Below, in pieces: positions 47,872 to 56,877 of a DNA stretch of 64,000 nt. Position 1 is the first letter of the stretch. Each line of letters opens with the position of its first letter. Under the pieces are notes generated by a model. The model was not told the DNA's origin. It worked only from the letters and a program-made list of their open reading frames with translations, and searched no databases. The translations under genes were made by a program, and so were the position numbers. The stretch is from Streptomyces sp. Ncost-T10-10d (GTDB taxonomy: Bacteria > Actinomycetota > Actinomycetes > Streptomycetales > Streptomycetaceae). The stretch lies in contig NZ_FMDF01000145.1 of NCBI RefSeq assembly GCF_900091955.1, forward strand, positions 165,619-229,618. Reading direction: 5' to 3'.

Positions 47872-49689
47872 ATGTTCCTTGCTCACACGGCGAACAGCCG
47901 CCGCTGGGCCCTTGTCGCGGGCGCCGCTGTCACCGCGGGTGCTCTGCTGACCGGTTGTTCCGGGGGCGGTACCTCGTCGTCCGCCTCCGGCTCGTCGGAC
48001 ACCATCAACTACGCGCTGCCGGCCAACTTCACGCCGAACTGGATCCTCCCGGTCGGCACCGCCGCGCACCTGAACACCAACAACTCCTCCATATCCCAGT
48101 CCCTCTGGGAGCCGCTGATCGCGTACGACGGCTCCACCGGCAAGGTCGGCTGGAACAAGGACAACTCGCTCGCCACCGCCGCCGACTTCGCCAAGGACAG
48201 CAAGAGCGTCACGATCACGCTCGGCGACCGGCACTGGAGCGACGGCAAGCAGATCACCTCCCGCGACGTGGAGTTCTGGTTCAACCTGGTCAAGGCCAAC
48301 AAGGCCGACTGGGCCAGCTACAGCCCGGGCAAGGCGCCGGACAACTGGACCTCGCTGAAGGTCGTCGACGACACGCACTTCACCATCACCTTCGATCAGG
48401 CGTACAACCAGCAGTGGATGCTCGCCAACGAGTTGAGCATGATCCGCCCGATGCCGCAGCACGTCTGGGACAAGACCAGCGACTCGGGCACGGTGTCGGA
48501 CCTCGACCGCACCGCCGCGGACGCCAAGAAGGTCTGGGCGTACCTGAACGACGCCGCCAAGAAGATCTCCGGTTACGCCACCGACCCGCTCTGGAAGACG
48601 GTCAGCGGCCCGTACACCATCAAGTCGTTCTCCACGGCCGGCAAGGTCCAGCTGGTGGCCAACGCCAAGTACGACGGCGGCGGCAAGGCCAACATCAAGA
48701 CCGTGAACCTGCTGCCGTTCACCACCACGGACGCCGAGGAGAACGCGCTCCGGGCAGGCACGGTCGACTACGGCTACATCAACGCGACCAACCTCAGCCA
48801 GGAGTCGTCCTTCGCCGCAAAGGGCTACACGGTGAAGCCGTGGTCCGGCTGGGCCATCACCTACATGCCCTACAACTTCAACAACCCCGCCATGGGCGCG
48901 GTGTTCAAGCAGCTCTACGCCCGCCAGGCGATCCAGATGTCTGTGGATCAGACCACCCTCTCCAAGGTCGTCTTCAACGGCACCGCGGTCTCCACCTACG
49001 GCCCGATCCCGCAGGGCCAGAGCTCGTCCTTCGTCTCGTCGGAGCAGAAGAACAACCCGTACCCGTTCTCCACCGCCAAGGCGAAGCAGCTGCTGACCGG
49101 CCACGGCTGGACCGAGCAGAACGGCACCATGGTGTGCACCGCGCCGGGCACCGGCGACAACCAGTGCGGCGCCGGCGTGGACAAGGGCACCAAGTTCCGG
49201 ATGCAGGTGCTCTCGCAGTCCGGTTCGACCGTGACCGACAACATGATGAGCGCCCTGCAGTCGTCGTTCGCCAAGACCGGCATCGACTTCACCATCAAGA
49301 CCGCCCCGGTCAACTCGGTCCTCTCGCAGGCCGGCCAGTGCAAGGCCGACCAGGCCGGCTGCAAGTGGCAGCTGTCGTTCTTCGGCACCGCGGGCAGCTG
49401 GTACTTCCCGGCCTACCCGAGCGGTGACTCGCTCTTCGCCACCGGCGGCGGCTCCAACTTCGGCAGCTACTCCAACCCCGCCGTGGACAAGCTGATCACC
49501 CAGACCACCACCTCCTCCTCCGACGAGGCGGTGCAGAAGTACAGCGCGGCCCTGGCCAAGGACCTCCCGGTCATCTGGCTGCCGGAGCCGGACTACCAGG
49601 TCTCCGTGGTCAAGAAGGGGCTGGGCGGCTTCGCCCAGGACTCGCTCGCCAACTTCCACCCCGCCATGTGGAAGTGGACGACCAAGTGA
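47872..49689 (+). CDS. Oligopeptide/dipeptide-type ABC substrate-binding lipoprotein (SBP_bac_5)
   Basis: A 605-residue family 5 binding protein with signal anchor ANSRRWALVAGAAVTAGALLTGC (lipobox LTGC, Cys about 28) and a Gly/Ser linker. The mature domain has NNSSISQSLWEPLIAYDG and DRHWSDGKQITSRDVEFW, both typical of DppA/OppA proteins. TGAGGAG lies 5 nt before ATG 47872. It is the first gene of the importer arm. Family members bind peptides, oligosaccharides, glycosides or opines; two ROK proteins beside it suggest a sugar moiety. Confidence 0.9.
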   Translation: MFLAHTANSRRWALVAGAAVTAGALLTGCSGGGTSSSASGSSDTINYALPANFTPNWILPVGTAAHLNTNNSSISQSLWEPLIAYDGSTGKVGWNKDNSLATAADFAKDSKSVTITLGDRHWSDGKQITSRDVEFWFNLVKANKADWASYSPGKAPDNWTSLKVVDDTHFTITFDQAYNQQWMLANELSMIRPMPQHVWDKTSDSGTVSDLDRTAADAKKVWAYLNDAAKKISGYATDPLWKTVSGPYTIKSFSTAGKVQLVANAKYDGGGKANIKTVNLLPFTTTDAEENALRAGTVDYGYINATNLSQESSFAAKGYTVKPWSGWAITYMPYNFNNPAMGAVFKQLYARQAIQMSVDQTTLSKVVFNGTAVSTYGPIPQGQSSSFVSSEQKNNPYPFSTAKAKQLLTGHGWTEQNGTMVCTAPGTGDNQCGAGVDKGTKFRMQVLSQSGSTVTDNMMSALQSSFAKTGIDFTIKTAPVNSVLSQAGQCKADQAGCKWQLSFFGTAGSWYFPAYPSGDSLFATGGGSNFGSYSNPAVDKLITQTTTSSSDEAVQKYSAALAKDLPVIWLPEPDYQVSVVKKGLGGFAQDSLANFHPAMWKWTTK

Positions 49690-49739
49690 GCCCGGCCGGT
49701 GACCCCGCGTACCACTGAGCCGAAGCGACCGGAAAACAC

Positions 49740-50699
49740 ATGAGCACTTCCTCGTACCTGATCAGGCGGGTCCTCCAAGCCGTCGTGGTGATCGTCATCG
49801 TGACGATCGTGGTCTTCGGTCTGCTGCACGCCCTGCCCGGGGGTCCCGCTCGCGGGATCCTCGGTCCGCAGGCCACAGCGCAGCAGATCGCATCCTTCAA
49901 CCACGAGCAGGGCCTCGACAAGCCCCTTCCCGTGCAGTACTTCTACTACCTGAACCAGCTGCTGCACGGCGACCTCGGAACCTCGTACACCCTCAATGAG
50001 CCGGTCTCCCAGCTCATCACCGAGCGGCTGGCCAAGACCCTGCTCCTCACCGCCCTGTCGGCGATCGTCGGCCTCGTGCTGGCCATCCCGCTGGGCATGT
50101 GGCAGGCCGTCCGGCGCAACAAGCCGGTCGACTACGTCATCACCACGCTGAGCTTCATCGCCTACTCCACGCCCGTGTACTTCCTCGGGCTGATCCTGGT
50201 GCTGGTGTTCAGCCAGGCGCTGCCGTGGTTCCCGTCCCAGGCCCCGCAGGGGGACACGCTCGCCCAGGTGTTCTCCGAACCGCAGGCGCTGGTGCTGCCG
50301 GTCGTCGCCGGTGCCGCCTCGATGATCGCGGTGTTCAGCCGCTACATGCGGGCGGCCACCCTGGAGAACCTCTCCGAGGACTACGTCAGGACGGCGCGGG
50401 CCGGCGGTTCCCGCTCCCGCGCCATCCTGTGGCGGCATGTGTTCCGCAACTCGCTGACGCCGGTGGTCGCCATGCTCGGCTACTACGTGCCGGTGCTGTT
50501 CGGCGGCGCCCTGGTGGTCGAGCAGCTCTTCAACTACCCCGGTATGGGGCTGCTCTTCTGGACCGCCGCGCAGTCCTCCGACTACCCGGTGCTGCTGGGC
50601 TGCGTACTGGTCATCGCGGCCGCCACGGTGGTCGGCACGCTGCTCGCCGACATCGTCCAGCGGATCATCGACCCCCGAGTGAAGGCAGGCCGGGCATGA
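49740..50699 (+). CDS. Dipeptide-type ABC importer permease (DppB-like)
   Basis: A 319-residue permease with six membrane segments. The N-terminal LIRRVLQAVVVIVIVTIVVFGLLHALPGGPA and the EAA-type loop YVRTARAGGSRSRAILWRHVFRNSLTPVV are characteristic. It starts 50 bp after the binding-protein gene and overlaps the next permease (ATGA). Confidence 0.9.
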   Translation: MSTSSYLIRRVLQAVVVIVIVTIVVFGLLHALPGGPARGILGPQATAQQIASFNHEQGLDKPLPVQYFYYLNQLLHGDLGTSYTLNEPVSQLITERLAKTLLLTALSAIVGLVLAIPLGMWQAVRRNKPVDYVITTLSFIAYSTPVYFLGLILVLVFSQALPWFPSQAPQGDTLAQVFSEPQALVLPVVAGAASMIAVFSRYMRAATLENLSEDYVRTARAGGSRSRAILWRHVFRNSLTPVVAMLGYYVPVLFGGALVVEQLFNYPGMGLLFWTAAQSSDYPVLLGCVLVIAAATVVGTLLADIVQRIIDPRVKAGRA

Positions 50700-51595
50700 G
50701 CGCCGCCATCCAGCCGGGCCAGGCGCCCGGCACGGCCACCGCCGCCGCCACGGCGTCCGGCACCCGGCTCGCCGTCCGGCGCTTCCTGCGCAACCGGCTC
50801 GCCGTGGTCGGGCTCGGCGTCGTGGTCCTCTTCTTCCTGCTCTGCTTCGTCGGTCCGCTGGTGTACTCCACCGACCAGACCCACACGATGCTCCAGCAGG
50901 TCAACCTCGCCCCCAGCGGCTCGCACTGGCTCGGCACCGACGCGGTCGGCCACGACGAGCTGGGCCGGCTGATGTACGGCGGCAAGGTGTCGCTGATCGT
51001 CGGTCTCGCCGCAGGCATCCTGGCCACCGTGATCGGCACCCTGTGGGGCGCCGTCGCCGGCTACGCGGGCGGCTGGGTCGACGCAGTGATGATGCGGATC
51101 GTGGATGCGGGGATCGCCATCCCGGCACTCTTCATCCTGCTGGTGGTCTCCGCCATCACGACCCCGGGCCTGACCGGACTGATCGTCCTCCTGGGCTTCG
51201 TCTCCTGGCTGGTGCCGTCCCGGCTGATCAGGGCCGAGACGCTCACCCTGAAGAACCGCGACTACGTCCTGACCCTGCGGGCCATCGGCGGGACGCACGC
51301 CCGGGCGATCACCCGGCACATCCTGCCGAACTCGGTCTCGACCATCATCGTCGCGGCCACCTTCCAGATCGCCGACGCCATCCTGCTGGTCGCCTATGTC
51401 TCCTACCTGGGCCTGGGTGTCCAGCCGCCGGCCACCGACTGGGGCGGCATGCTCTCGGCCGGTCTCACCGCCGCCTACTCCGGCTACTGGTGGCTCATCC
51501 TGCCGCCGGGCCTGGCCATCATCCTGGTGGTGTGGGCGTTCAACGCGATCGGGGACGGACTCCGCGACGCATTCGACGTGAGGGGACGCGGATGA
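50696..51595 (+). CDS. Dipeptide-type ABC importer permease (DppC-like)
   Basis: A 299-residue permease with an Ala/Thr-rich N-terminal tail, then FLRNRLAVVGLGVVVLFFLLC, the loop GSHWLGTDAVGHDELGRLMYGG, and the EAA loop YVLTLRAIGGTHARAITRHILPNS. Six membrane segments are expected. It is coupled by ATGA overlaps at both ends. Confidence 0.9.
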   Translation: MSAAIQPGQAPGTATAAATASGTRLAVRRFLRNRLAVVGLGVVVLFFLLCFVGPLVYSTDQTHTMLQQVNLAPSGSHWLGTDAVGHDELGRLMYGGKVSLIVGLAAGILATVIGTLWGAVAGYAGGWVDAVMMRIVDAGIAIPALFILLVVSAITTPGLTGLIVLLGFVSWLVPSRLIRAETLTLKNRDYVLTLRAIGGTHARAITRHILPNSVSTIIVAATFQIADAILLVAYVSYLGLGVQPPATDWGGMLSAGLTAAYSGYWWLILPPGLAIILVVWAFNAIGDGLRDAFDVRGRG

Positions 51596-53298
51596 CCGCC
51601 ACCCAGGGCTCCGCCGCCCCGCCGGCCGGGCCGATTCTCGAACTCGACGACCTCGGTGTCGTCTTCACCACCGAGACCGGCGAGGTACCGGCCGTCCAGG
51701 GTGTCTCCCTGCACGTCCGCCCCGGCGAGACGCTCGCCCTCGTCGGCGAGTCGGGTTCCGGCAAGTCCACCATCGCGCTGGCCGCGATGGGCCTGCTGGC
51801 CGGCAACGCCCGTGCCACCGGCAGCGCCACCGTCGCCGGCCACCAGGTGGTCGGTGCCCGTGAGGCCGACCTGGCGGCGCTGCGCGGCCGGACCGTCTCC
51901 ATGGTGTTCCAGGAACCGGCCACCGCGCTCGACCCGCTGACCCGGATCGGCAGGCAGATCGCCGAGGTGATCCGCAACCACCGCAAGATCTCCGCCAAGG
52001 AGGCCGCCGCCGAAGCCGTCGAACTCCTCCGCAAGGTCGGCATCCCCGAGCCGGAGAGGCGGGCCACCGCCTACCCCTTCCAGCTCTCCGGCGGACAGCG
52101 CCAGCGGGTGGTCATCGCCATGGCCATCGCCAACGAACCGGCCCTGCTGATAGCCGACGAGCCGACCACCGCGCTGGACGTCACGGTGCAGGCCGAGATC
52201 CTCGACCTGCTGCGCCGGCTCGCCGTCGAGACCGGCACCGGCGTCCTGCTGGTCACCCACAACATGGGCGTGGTCGCGGACTTCGCCGACCGGGTCGCCG
52301 TGATGTACCACGGCGAGATCGTGGAGACCGGACCGGTCGAGGACGTACTGCTGCGCCCGTCCCACGACTACACCAAGCGGCTGCTGGCCGCGGTGCCCCG
52401 GCTGTCGGTCGCCGAGGCGGGCCGGCCGGCCGCGCCCGCCGCCGCCCGCCCGGACACCGACCCGGTGGTCGAACTCCGCGACATCTCCGTGGTGTTCGGC
52501 CGTGGCAAGGGTGCCGTGCGCGCCCTGGACGGGGTCTCGCTCGCCGTACACGCCGGGGAGACCCTGGGCCTGGTGGGCGAGTCGGGCTCCGGCAAGTCGA
52601 CCGCGTCCCGGGTCGCACTCGGTCTGATCCCGCCGAGTTCCGGCACCGTCTCGCTGTTCGGCACGGACCTGGGCCGCACCCGGTCCCGGGCCCGCCGGGC
52701 GCTGCGGGCCGGTATCGGTGTGGTCCTCCAGGACCCGGTGGCCTCGCTGGACGCCCGGATGACGGTCGGCGAATGCGTCGCCGAGCCGCTCAGGGTGCAC
52801 CGCCGCGAGCTCTCCGCCAAGGACCGCCAGAGCAAGGTCGCCGACGTTCTCGACCGGGTCCGGCTGCCGCGTGAACTCGCCCGGCGCGCCCCCCGGGAGC
52901 TGTCCGGCGGACAGCGCCAGCGGGTCAGCCTGGCCCGCGCGCTGGTCCTGGAGCCCCGGCTGCTGGTCGCCGACGAGCCCACCAGCGCGCTCGATGTGAG
53001 CGTGCAGGAGGCGGTGCTCGAAGTGATCTCCGAGCTCCAGCACGAGCTGGGCTTCGCCTGTCTCTTCGTCTCCCACGATCTGGCCGTCGTACAGCACTTC
53101 GCGCAGCGCGTCGTGGTGATGCGGGCCGGCCGGATCGAGGAGCAGGGCCCCACCGGGGCAACCCTGCTGCACCCGGAGACGGACTACACCCGCCGGCTGC
53201 TGGCCGCCGTGCCGGTGCCCGACCCGGTGATCCAGCGCGGCCGCAGAGCCGAACGCCTGGCCACCCTCGCGGCCGGCCGGACGGAGGCGCAGGTATGA
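51592..53298 (+). CDS. Fused double ABC ATPase (DppD-DppF-like)
   Basis: A 568-residue protein with two complete ATPase domains: about 15-265 with GESGSGKST, LSGGQRQR and LLIADEPTTALDVT, and about 295-550 with GESGSGKST, LSGGQRQRVSLARALV and LLVADEPTSALDVS. An Ala/Pro/Arg-rich linker lies between. In enteric systems these are separate genes; the fusion is common in actinobacteria. Both C-terminal oligopeptide-ATPase extensions are present (HDYTKRLLAAVP and TDYTRRLLAAVPVPDP). It energises the importer encoded just upstream. ATGA junctions on both sides. Confidence 0.92.
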   Translation: MTATQGSAAPPAGPILELDDLGVVFTTETGEVPAVQGVSLHVRPGETLALVGESGSGKSTIALAAMGLLAGNARATGSATVAGHQVVGAREADLAALRGRTVSMVFQEPATALDPLTRIGRQIAEVIRNHRKISAKEAAAEAVELLRKVGIPEPERRATAYPFQLSGGQRQRVVIAMAIANEPALLIADEPTTALDVTVQAEILDLLRRLAVETGTGVLLVTHNMGVVADFADRVAVMYHGEIVETGPVEDVLLRPSHDYTKRLLAAVPRLSVAEAGRPAAPAAARPDTDPVVELRDISVVFGRGKGAVRALDGVSLAVHAGETLGLVGESGSGKSTASRVALGLIPPSSGTVSLFGTDLGRTRSRARRALRAGIGVVLQDPVASLDARMTVGECVAEPLRVHRRELSAKDRQSKVADVLDRVRLPRELARRAPRELSGGQRQRVSLARALVLEPRLLVADEPTSALDVSVQEAVLEVISELQHELGFACLFVSHDLAVVQHFAQRVVVMRAGRIEEQGPTGATLLHPETDYTRRLLAAVPVPDPVIQRGRRAERLATLAAGRTEAQV

Positions 53299-54230
53299 GC
53301 TTCCGTGACCGTACGCTCTTCGCCGGAGTGGACATCGGCGGTACCACGACCCAGGTGGTGGTCTGCGCCGAGGACCTCACCGTGCTGGACCGCGCGGAGG
53401 TGGCGACCCCGGCGACCGACGGCGGCCGGGCCATGATCGACGCGGCCCTGGGCGCGCTGGCCCCGCTGCTGGAGCGCACCCCCGGCCGGCTCGCCGGTTG
53501 CGGGGTCGGCGCGGCCGGCGTGGTGGACTCCGCCACCGGCCACATCCTGGTGGCCAGCGACTCCTTCACCGGCTGGGCCGGCTTCGCGGTGACGGACGCC
53601 GTCGAGGAGGCGCTGGGTGTCCCGGCGTTCCTGGACAACGACGTCAACGCCTTCCTCTACGGGGAGGTGTCCGGCGGCGCCGTGCGCGGCGAGTCGGACG
53701 TCCTCGGGATGACCCTGGGCACCGGGGTCGGCGGCGCGCTGTGGACCGGCGGCGCGCTGTTCGCCGGGCCGCACGGCGCGGCCGGCGAGATCGGGCACAT
53801 CCCCGGCTTCGGTGATCTGCTCTGCTCGTGCGGCGGTCGGGGCCATCTGGAGACCCTGGCCTCCGGCCGTTCCATCGGCGCCCGTTACGCGGACCGTACC
53901 GGCCGCCGACTGACCGCCCGCGAGGTCGCACAGGCAGCCGACCGCGGTGACCAGGACGCCCTCGCGGTGTACGAAGCCGCCGGTGCCGGGATCGCCCGGG
54001 CGATCGTGATGACAGCGGGCGTCGTGGACATCACCACGGTGGTGGTCGGCGGCGGGGTCAGCCGCGCCTGGCCCCTGCTGGAACCCCTCATCCTGGCATC
54101 GCTGGCAGCCGACCCGCCGGTCAGCGGGCACCCTGTCCGGCTGGTCAGAGCCGCCCTGGGAGCCGACGCCGTACCGGTCGGCGCCGCGGCACGGGTACGA
54201 CAGGAACTCGCGACGGGGGTCGAGGTCTGA
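53295..54230 (+). CDS. ROK-family sugar kinase (no DNA-binding domain)
   Basis: A 311-residue kinase. The phosphate loop DIGGTTTQ is at 13-20, catalytic Asp116 in DNDVN, and the sugar motif GAAGEIGH at 161-168 is canonical (Glu165, His168). In the zinc motif Cys177 and Cys179 are present but the third cysteine is replaced by His184 (CSCGGRGHLE instead of C-x-C-G-x-x-G-C-x-E). It would phosphorylate a hexose or N-acyl-hexosamine released from the imported compound. Its ATG overlaps the ATPase stop, making it the last gene of the importer operon. Confidence 0.88.
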   Translation: MSFRDRTLFAGVDIGGTTTQVVVCAEDLTVLDRAEVATPATDGGRAMIDAALGALAPLLERTPGRLAGCGVGAAGVVDSATGHILVASDSFTGWAGFAVTDAVEEALGVPAFLDNDVNAFLYGEVSGGAVRGESDVLGMTLGTGVGGALWTGGALFAGPHGAAGEIGHIPGFGDLLCSCGGRGHLETLASGRSIGARYADRTGRRLTAREVAQAADRGDQDALAVYEAAGAGIARAIVMTAGVVDITTVVVGGGVSRAWPLLEPLILASLAADPPVSGHPVRLVRAALGADAVPVGAAARVRQELATGVEV

Positions 54231-54254
54231 GGAGGCCGGTCGCGGGTCCCGCAC

Positions 54255-54443
54255 CTACGCTCCGATGGCGGGCAGCCCCCGTGTACGGGCCTGCGGCATG
54301 GAGCGGGCGGAGCCGGTGACGCCCCGCACGATGCCGTAGCGCGCCTCGTTCAGGCAGGTGAGTGGGGCGCCGACGCGGCGCGCGAGCCGGAGCCGGACCG
54401 AGTCGGACAACCGGACGCGGTCCGGGAGAACACGCTCACCTCG
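54255..54443 (-). pseudogene. Acyl-CoA dehydrogenase (glutaryl-CoA-dehydrogenase-like) remnant
   Basis: Read leftward from 54443, about 49 residues (to 54297) resemble the central part of glutaryl-CoA-dehydrogenase-type enzymes: LSDSVRL, APLTCLNEARYGIVRGVTGSARS. The frame then ends with a short RGLPAIGA tail and a stop at 54255. The substrate-binding first half, the catalytic base region and most of the C-terminal helices are absent, and the frame upstream of 54443 has no similarity I can see. It is therefore a decayed fragment with internal deletions. The similarity is short and was judged by eye. Confidence 0.4.
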
Positions 54444-54719
54444 CGGCAGGTCTTCGGGTCCGTGCCGATCGTGCGGTGGCCCGTACCTGTTTCCCTTCCG
54501 ACAGACCTTCTCGGGTGCGGGCGTTGCCGGCCGGGAGTCCGCATCTTCGAGCGCACTCGGTGTCGACGCCCGCTCCCCGCCGGTGCTCGCGGCGCAAGGG
54601 CGGCGCCGCACACCGGCGGGGCCCGAGGGATGTCAGCCCGCGCCATGGGCCGGGGCGGCCCGGACTCGTAGGTTCCGGCAGCAGTCCGCATGCCCGCACG
54701 TTCCGAACAAGGAGGCCCC
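54444..54719. other. Intergenic stretch without a recognisable gene
   Basis: Between the acyl-CoA dehydrogenase remnant and the esterase start. Open frames exist on both strands, but their products are Arg/Pro/Ser-rich with no recognisable motif and no start-site signals. Only the esterase ribosome-binding site (GGAGG at 54711-54715) is evident. Confidence 0.6.
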
Positions 54720-56186
54720 GTGCGCCCATCGATCCTGCGCCGCCTGCTCCGGCGCGTCGCGTCCACGGCCGCTCTCGCCCTCGTCGCGGCGACGCTGAGT
54801 ACCGTGGGGGCCGCCCCGCCGGCCGCTGCCGCCGGAGGGCTGCAGCAGGTCACCGGCTTCGGCACGAACCCCGGCAATCTGCAGATGTACGAGTACGCGC
54901 CCGCAGGTCTGCCCGCGAACGCACCGCTGGTGATCGCCCTGCACGGCTGTACGCAGACGGCCAACGACTACTACACGAACTCGGGCTGGTCGAAGTACGC
55001 CGATCTGTGGGGTTTCGCCGTGGTCTTCCCGCAGACCACGTCCGCCAACAACTCGCTGTCCTGCTTCGGCTGGTTCGACCCGGCCGAGGACAGCAGGGGC
55101 AAGGGCGAGGCCGCCTCGATCGTGCAGATGGTGGAGCACGCGAAGCAGAGTCACGGCTCGGACGCCCGCCGGGTGTACGTCACCGGCCTCTCGGCGGGCG
55201 GCGGCATGACCGCCGACCTGCTGGCCGCGTACCCGGACGTGTTCGCGGGCGGCTCCGTGGCCTCGGGCCTGCCCGCCCAGTGCGCGACGAGCCAGGCGGC
55301 CGCGTCCGGCTGTCAGACGGGCCCGCAGAAGCTGACGCCCGCGCAGTGGGGCGACAAGGTACGCGGCTCCTACCCCGGCTACTCGGGCCCCTGGCCCCGC
55401 GTGGCGATCTGGCAGGGCACGTCCGACTACACGGTGTATCCCGCCAACGCCACGGCCCTGCGCGACCAGTGGACAAACGTCTGGGGCATCGGCCAGACCC
55501 CGTCGTCCACGGACACCCTCCCCGGCAACACGACACGCAGCATCTACAACGACGCCTCCGGCAAGCCCGCCGTGGAGACGTACTCCGTCTCCGGCATGGG
55601 CCACGGCCTGGCAGTGAGCCCCGGCTCGGGCACCGACCAGTGCGGCACGACGGCCGCGTACTTCCTGAACGCCGTCTGCTCGACGTACTACACGGGCGTC
55701 TTCTGGGGCCTGGACCAGGGCACACCCGGCGGCGGCCAACTCCCCGCCCCGTCCGGCCTGCAGGTCACAGCCGTCACGGCGAACAGCGTTTCACTGTCGT
55801 GGAACGCCGTCCCGGACGCCGCCTCGTACGCGGTCCACCGCAACGGCACGAAGGTCGCCTCCCCCACCGCCACGACGTACACGGACACGGGCCTCACAGC
55901 CGGTACCGCCTACCGGTACACGGTGGCAGCGATCGACGGATCGGGCACGCCCGGCACCACCTCGCCCCAGGTGACGGCGACCACGACCGGCTCCACAGCC
56001 GGGCAGTGCTTCACAGCGACCAACTACGCACAGGTGACCGCGGGAAGGGCGCACACCACGGGCGGCCATGTGTACGCCAACGGCTCGAACGAGAACATGG
56101 GCCTGTACAACGTCTTCGTCACGCACACCCTGAAGGAGTCACCGGCGGGATACTTCGTGATCGCGGACAGCGGGTGCGCGACGTAG
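54720..56186 (+). CDS. Secreted PHB-depolymerase/LpqC-type esterase with FnIII domain
   Basis: A 488-residue exported enzyme. The N terminus has twin Arg blocks and a hydrophobic core ending PPAAAAGG, a signal peptidase I site near residue 38. The alpha/beta-hydrolase domain (about 40-335) has VIALHGCTQTA, nucleophile Ser158 in GLSAGG, and a late His in GMGHGLA; the type matches PHB depolymerase / feruloyl esterase (CE1-like) proteins. An FnIII domain follows (about 348-425, APSGLQVTAVTANSVSLSWNAVP), then a 60-residue Cys-bounded C-terminal domain (QCFTATNY to DSGC), possibly substrate-binding. GGAGG lies 4 nt before GTG 54720. It may release 3-hydroxybutyrate outside the cell. Confidence 0.88.
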   Translation: MRPSILRRLLRRVASTAALALVAATLSTVGAAPPAAAAGGLQQVTGFGTNPGNLQMYEYAPAGLPANAPLVIALHGCTQTANDYYTNSGWSKYADLWGFAVVFPQTTSANNSLSCFGWFDPAEDSRGKGEAASIVQMVEHAKQSHGSDARRVYVTGLSAGGGMTADLLAAYPDVFAGGSVASGLPAQCATSQAAASGCQTGPQKLTPAQWGDKVRGSYPGYSGPWPRVAIWQGTSDYTVYPANATALRDQWTNVWGIGQTPSSTDTLPGNTTRSIYNDASGKPAVETYSVSGMGHGLAVSPGSGTDQCGTTAAYFLNAVCSTYYTGVFWGLDQGTPGGGQLPAPSGLQVTAVTANSVSLSWNAVPDAASYAVHRNGTKVASPTATTYTDTGLTAGTAYRYTVAAIDGSGTPGTTSPQVTATTTGSTAGQCFTATNYAQVTAGRAHTTGGHVYANGSNENMGLYNVFVTHTLKESPAGYFVIADSGCAT

Positions 56187-56358
56187 GCGGACTGCAGCCG
56201 GTGAAGAGCCGGGGTATGTGCGGGGCAACTTCCCGGCCCGCAACGCTGCCGACCACGTACGAGGTGAAGCCCTGCCTGCGATACACGGCGCCTGACATTC
56301 GGCTTGTTCCGCATTCATTCACGTTGGTGTGCGCGACGGTGCGTGGCACCCTTGGGCG

Positions 56359-56811
56359 GTGCTGCTCACGGATCAGGAACATCGCATCGAATTGCGCCCG
56401 CTGCGCTACCGGTTCCCGGCGGTCATCGGCGACCGGTACGACGACAACTGGCTGGTCGTCGAAGGCGAGGTGACCACGCCCGAGGCCAGTTGGTCCTTCA
56501 CCGACCCATGCCTGCTGACCGAAGAGGCACGCCAGATCTCGCCGTGGCTGCGGGCCGCGGGCGGACGGACGCTGACGGGCACACTGCCGGATCTCTCCTT
56601 CCTCGAACCCGTTCTGTCCTTCAGTCACGCCGCAGGGGGCGATGGCGCCGGGGCACTGCGAGTGCACCTCTGCTACGAAGCAGCGCCTGCATGGCGGGCG
56701 GGCGGCAAGAGCTCTGATGCGTGCGTGATCGAGATCAGGACCACCGCTGAAGGACTGCGGCGGGCGGCGGACGAATGGGACCGTTGCCTGGCCCCGTTCC
56801 CGCCCCGCTGA
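56359..56811 (+). CDS. WapI-family immunity protein (orphan)
   Basis: A 150-residue protein with DQEHRIELRPLRYRFP at the start, then DDNWLVVEGEVTTPEASWSFTDPCLLTEEARQ and FLEPVLSFS, the pattern of WapI-type immunity proteins that neutralise contact-dependent or polymorphic toxins. No toxin gene lies within the window, so it is either an orphan or a domesticated antidote. The start is uncertain: GTG 56359 gives the usual family N terminus, GTG 56329 is in frame upstream, and neither has a clear ribosome-binding site. No membrane segment. Confidence 0.72.
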   Translation: MLLTDQEHRIELRPLRYRFPAVIGDRYDDNWLVVEGEVTTPEASWSFTDPCLLTEEARQISPWLRAAGGRTLTGTLPDLSFLEPVLSFSHAAGGDGAGALRVHLCYEAAPAWRAGGKSSDACVIEIRTTAEGLRRAADEWDRCLAPFPPR

Positions 56812-56877
56812 CCGCGGGTCGTCATGCGGATCGACTTCTGACCGTCGCCCTCCCCACCCTCCCGTCTGCTCCTCCCG

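Noticed and set aside
54358..54798. Plus-strand open frame of 146 codons upstream of the esterase
   Set aside because: Arg/Ser/Pro-rich product without motif, no ribosome-binding site; the opposite strand carries the recognisable acyl-CoA dehydrogenase fragment.
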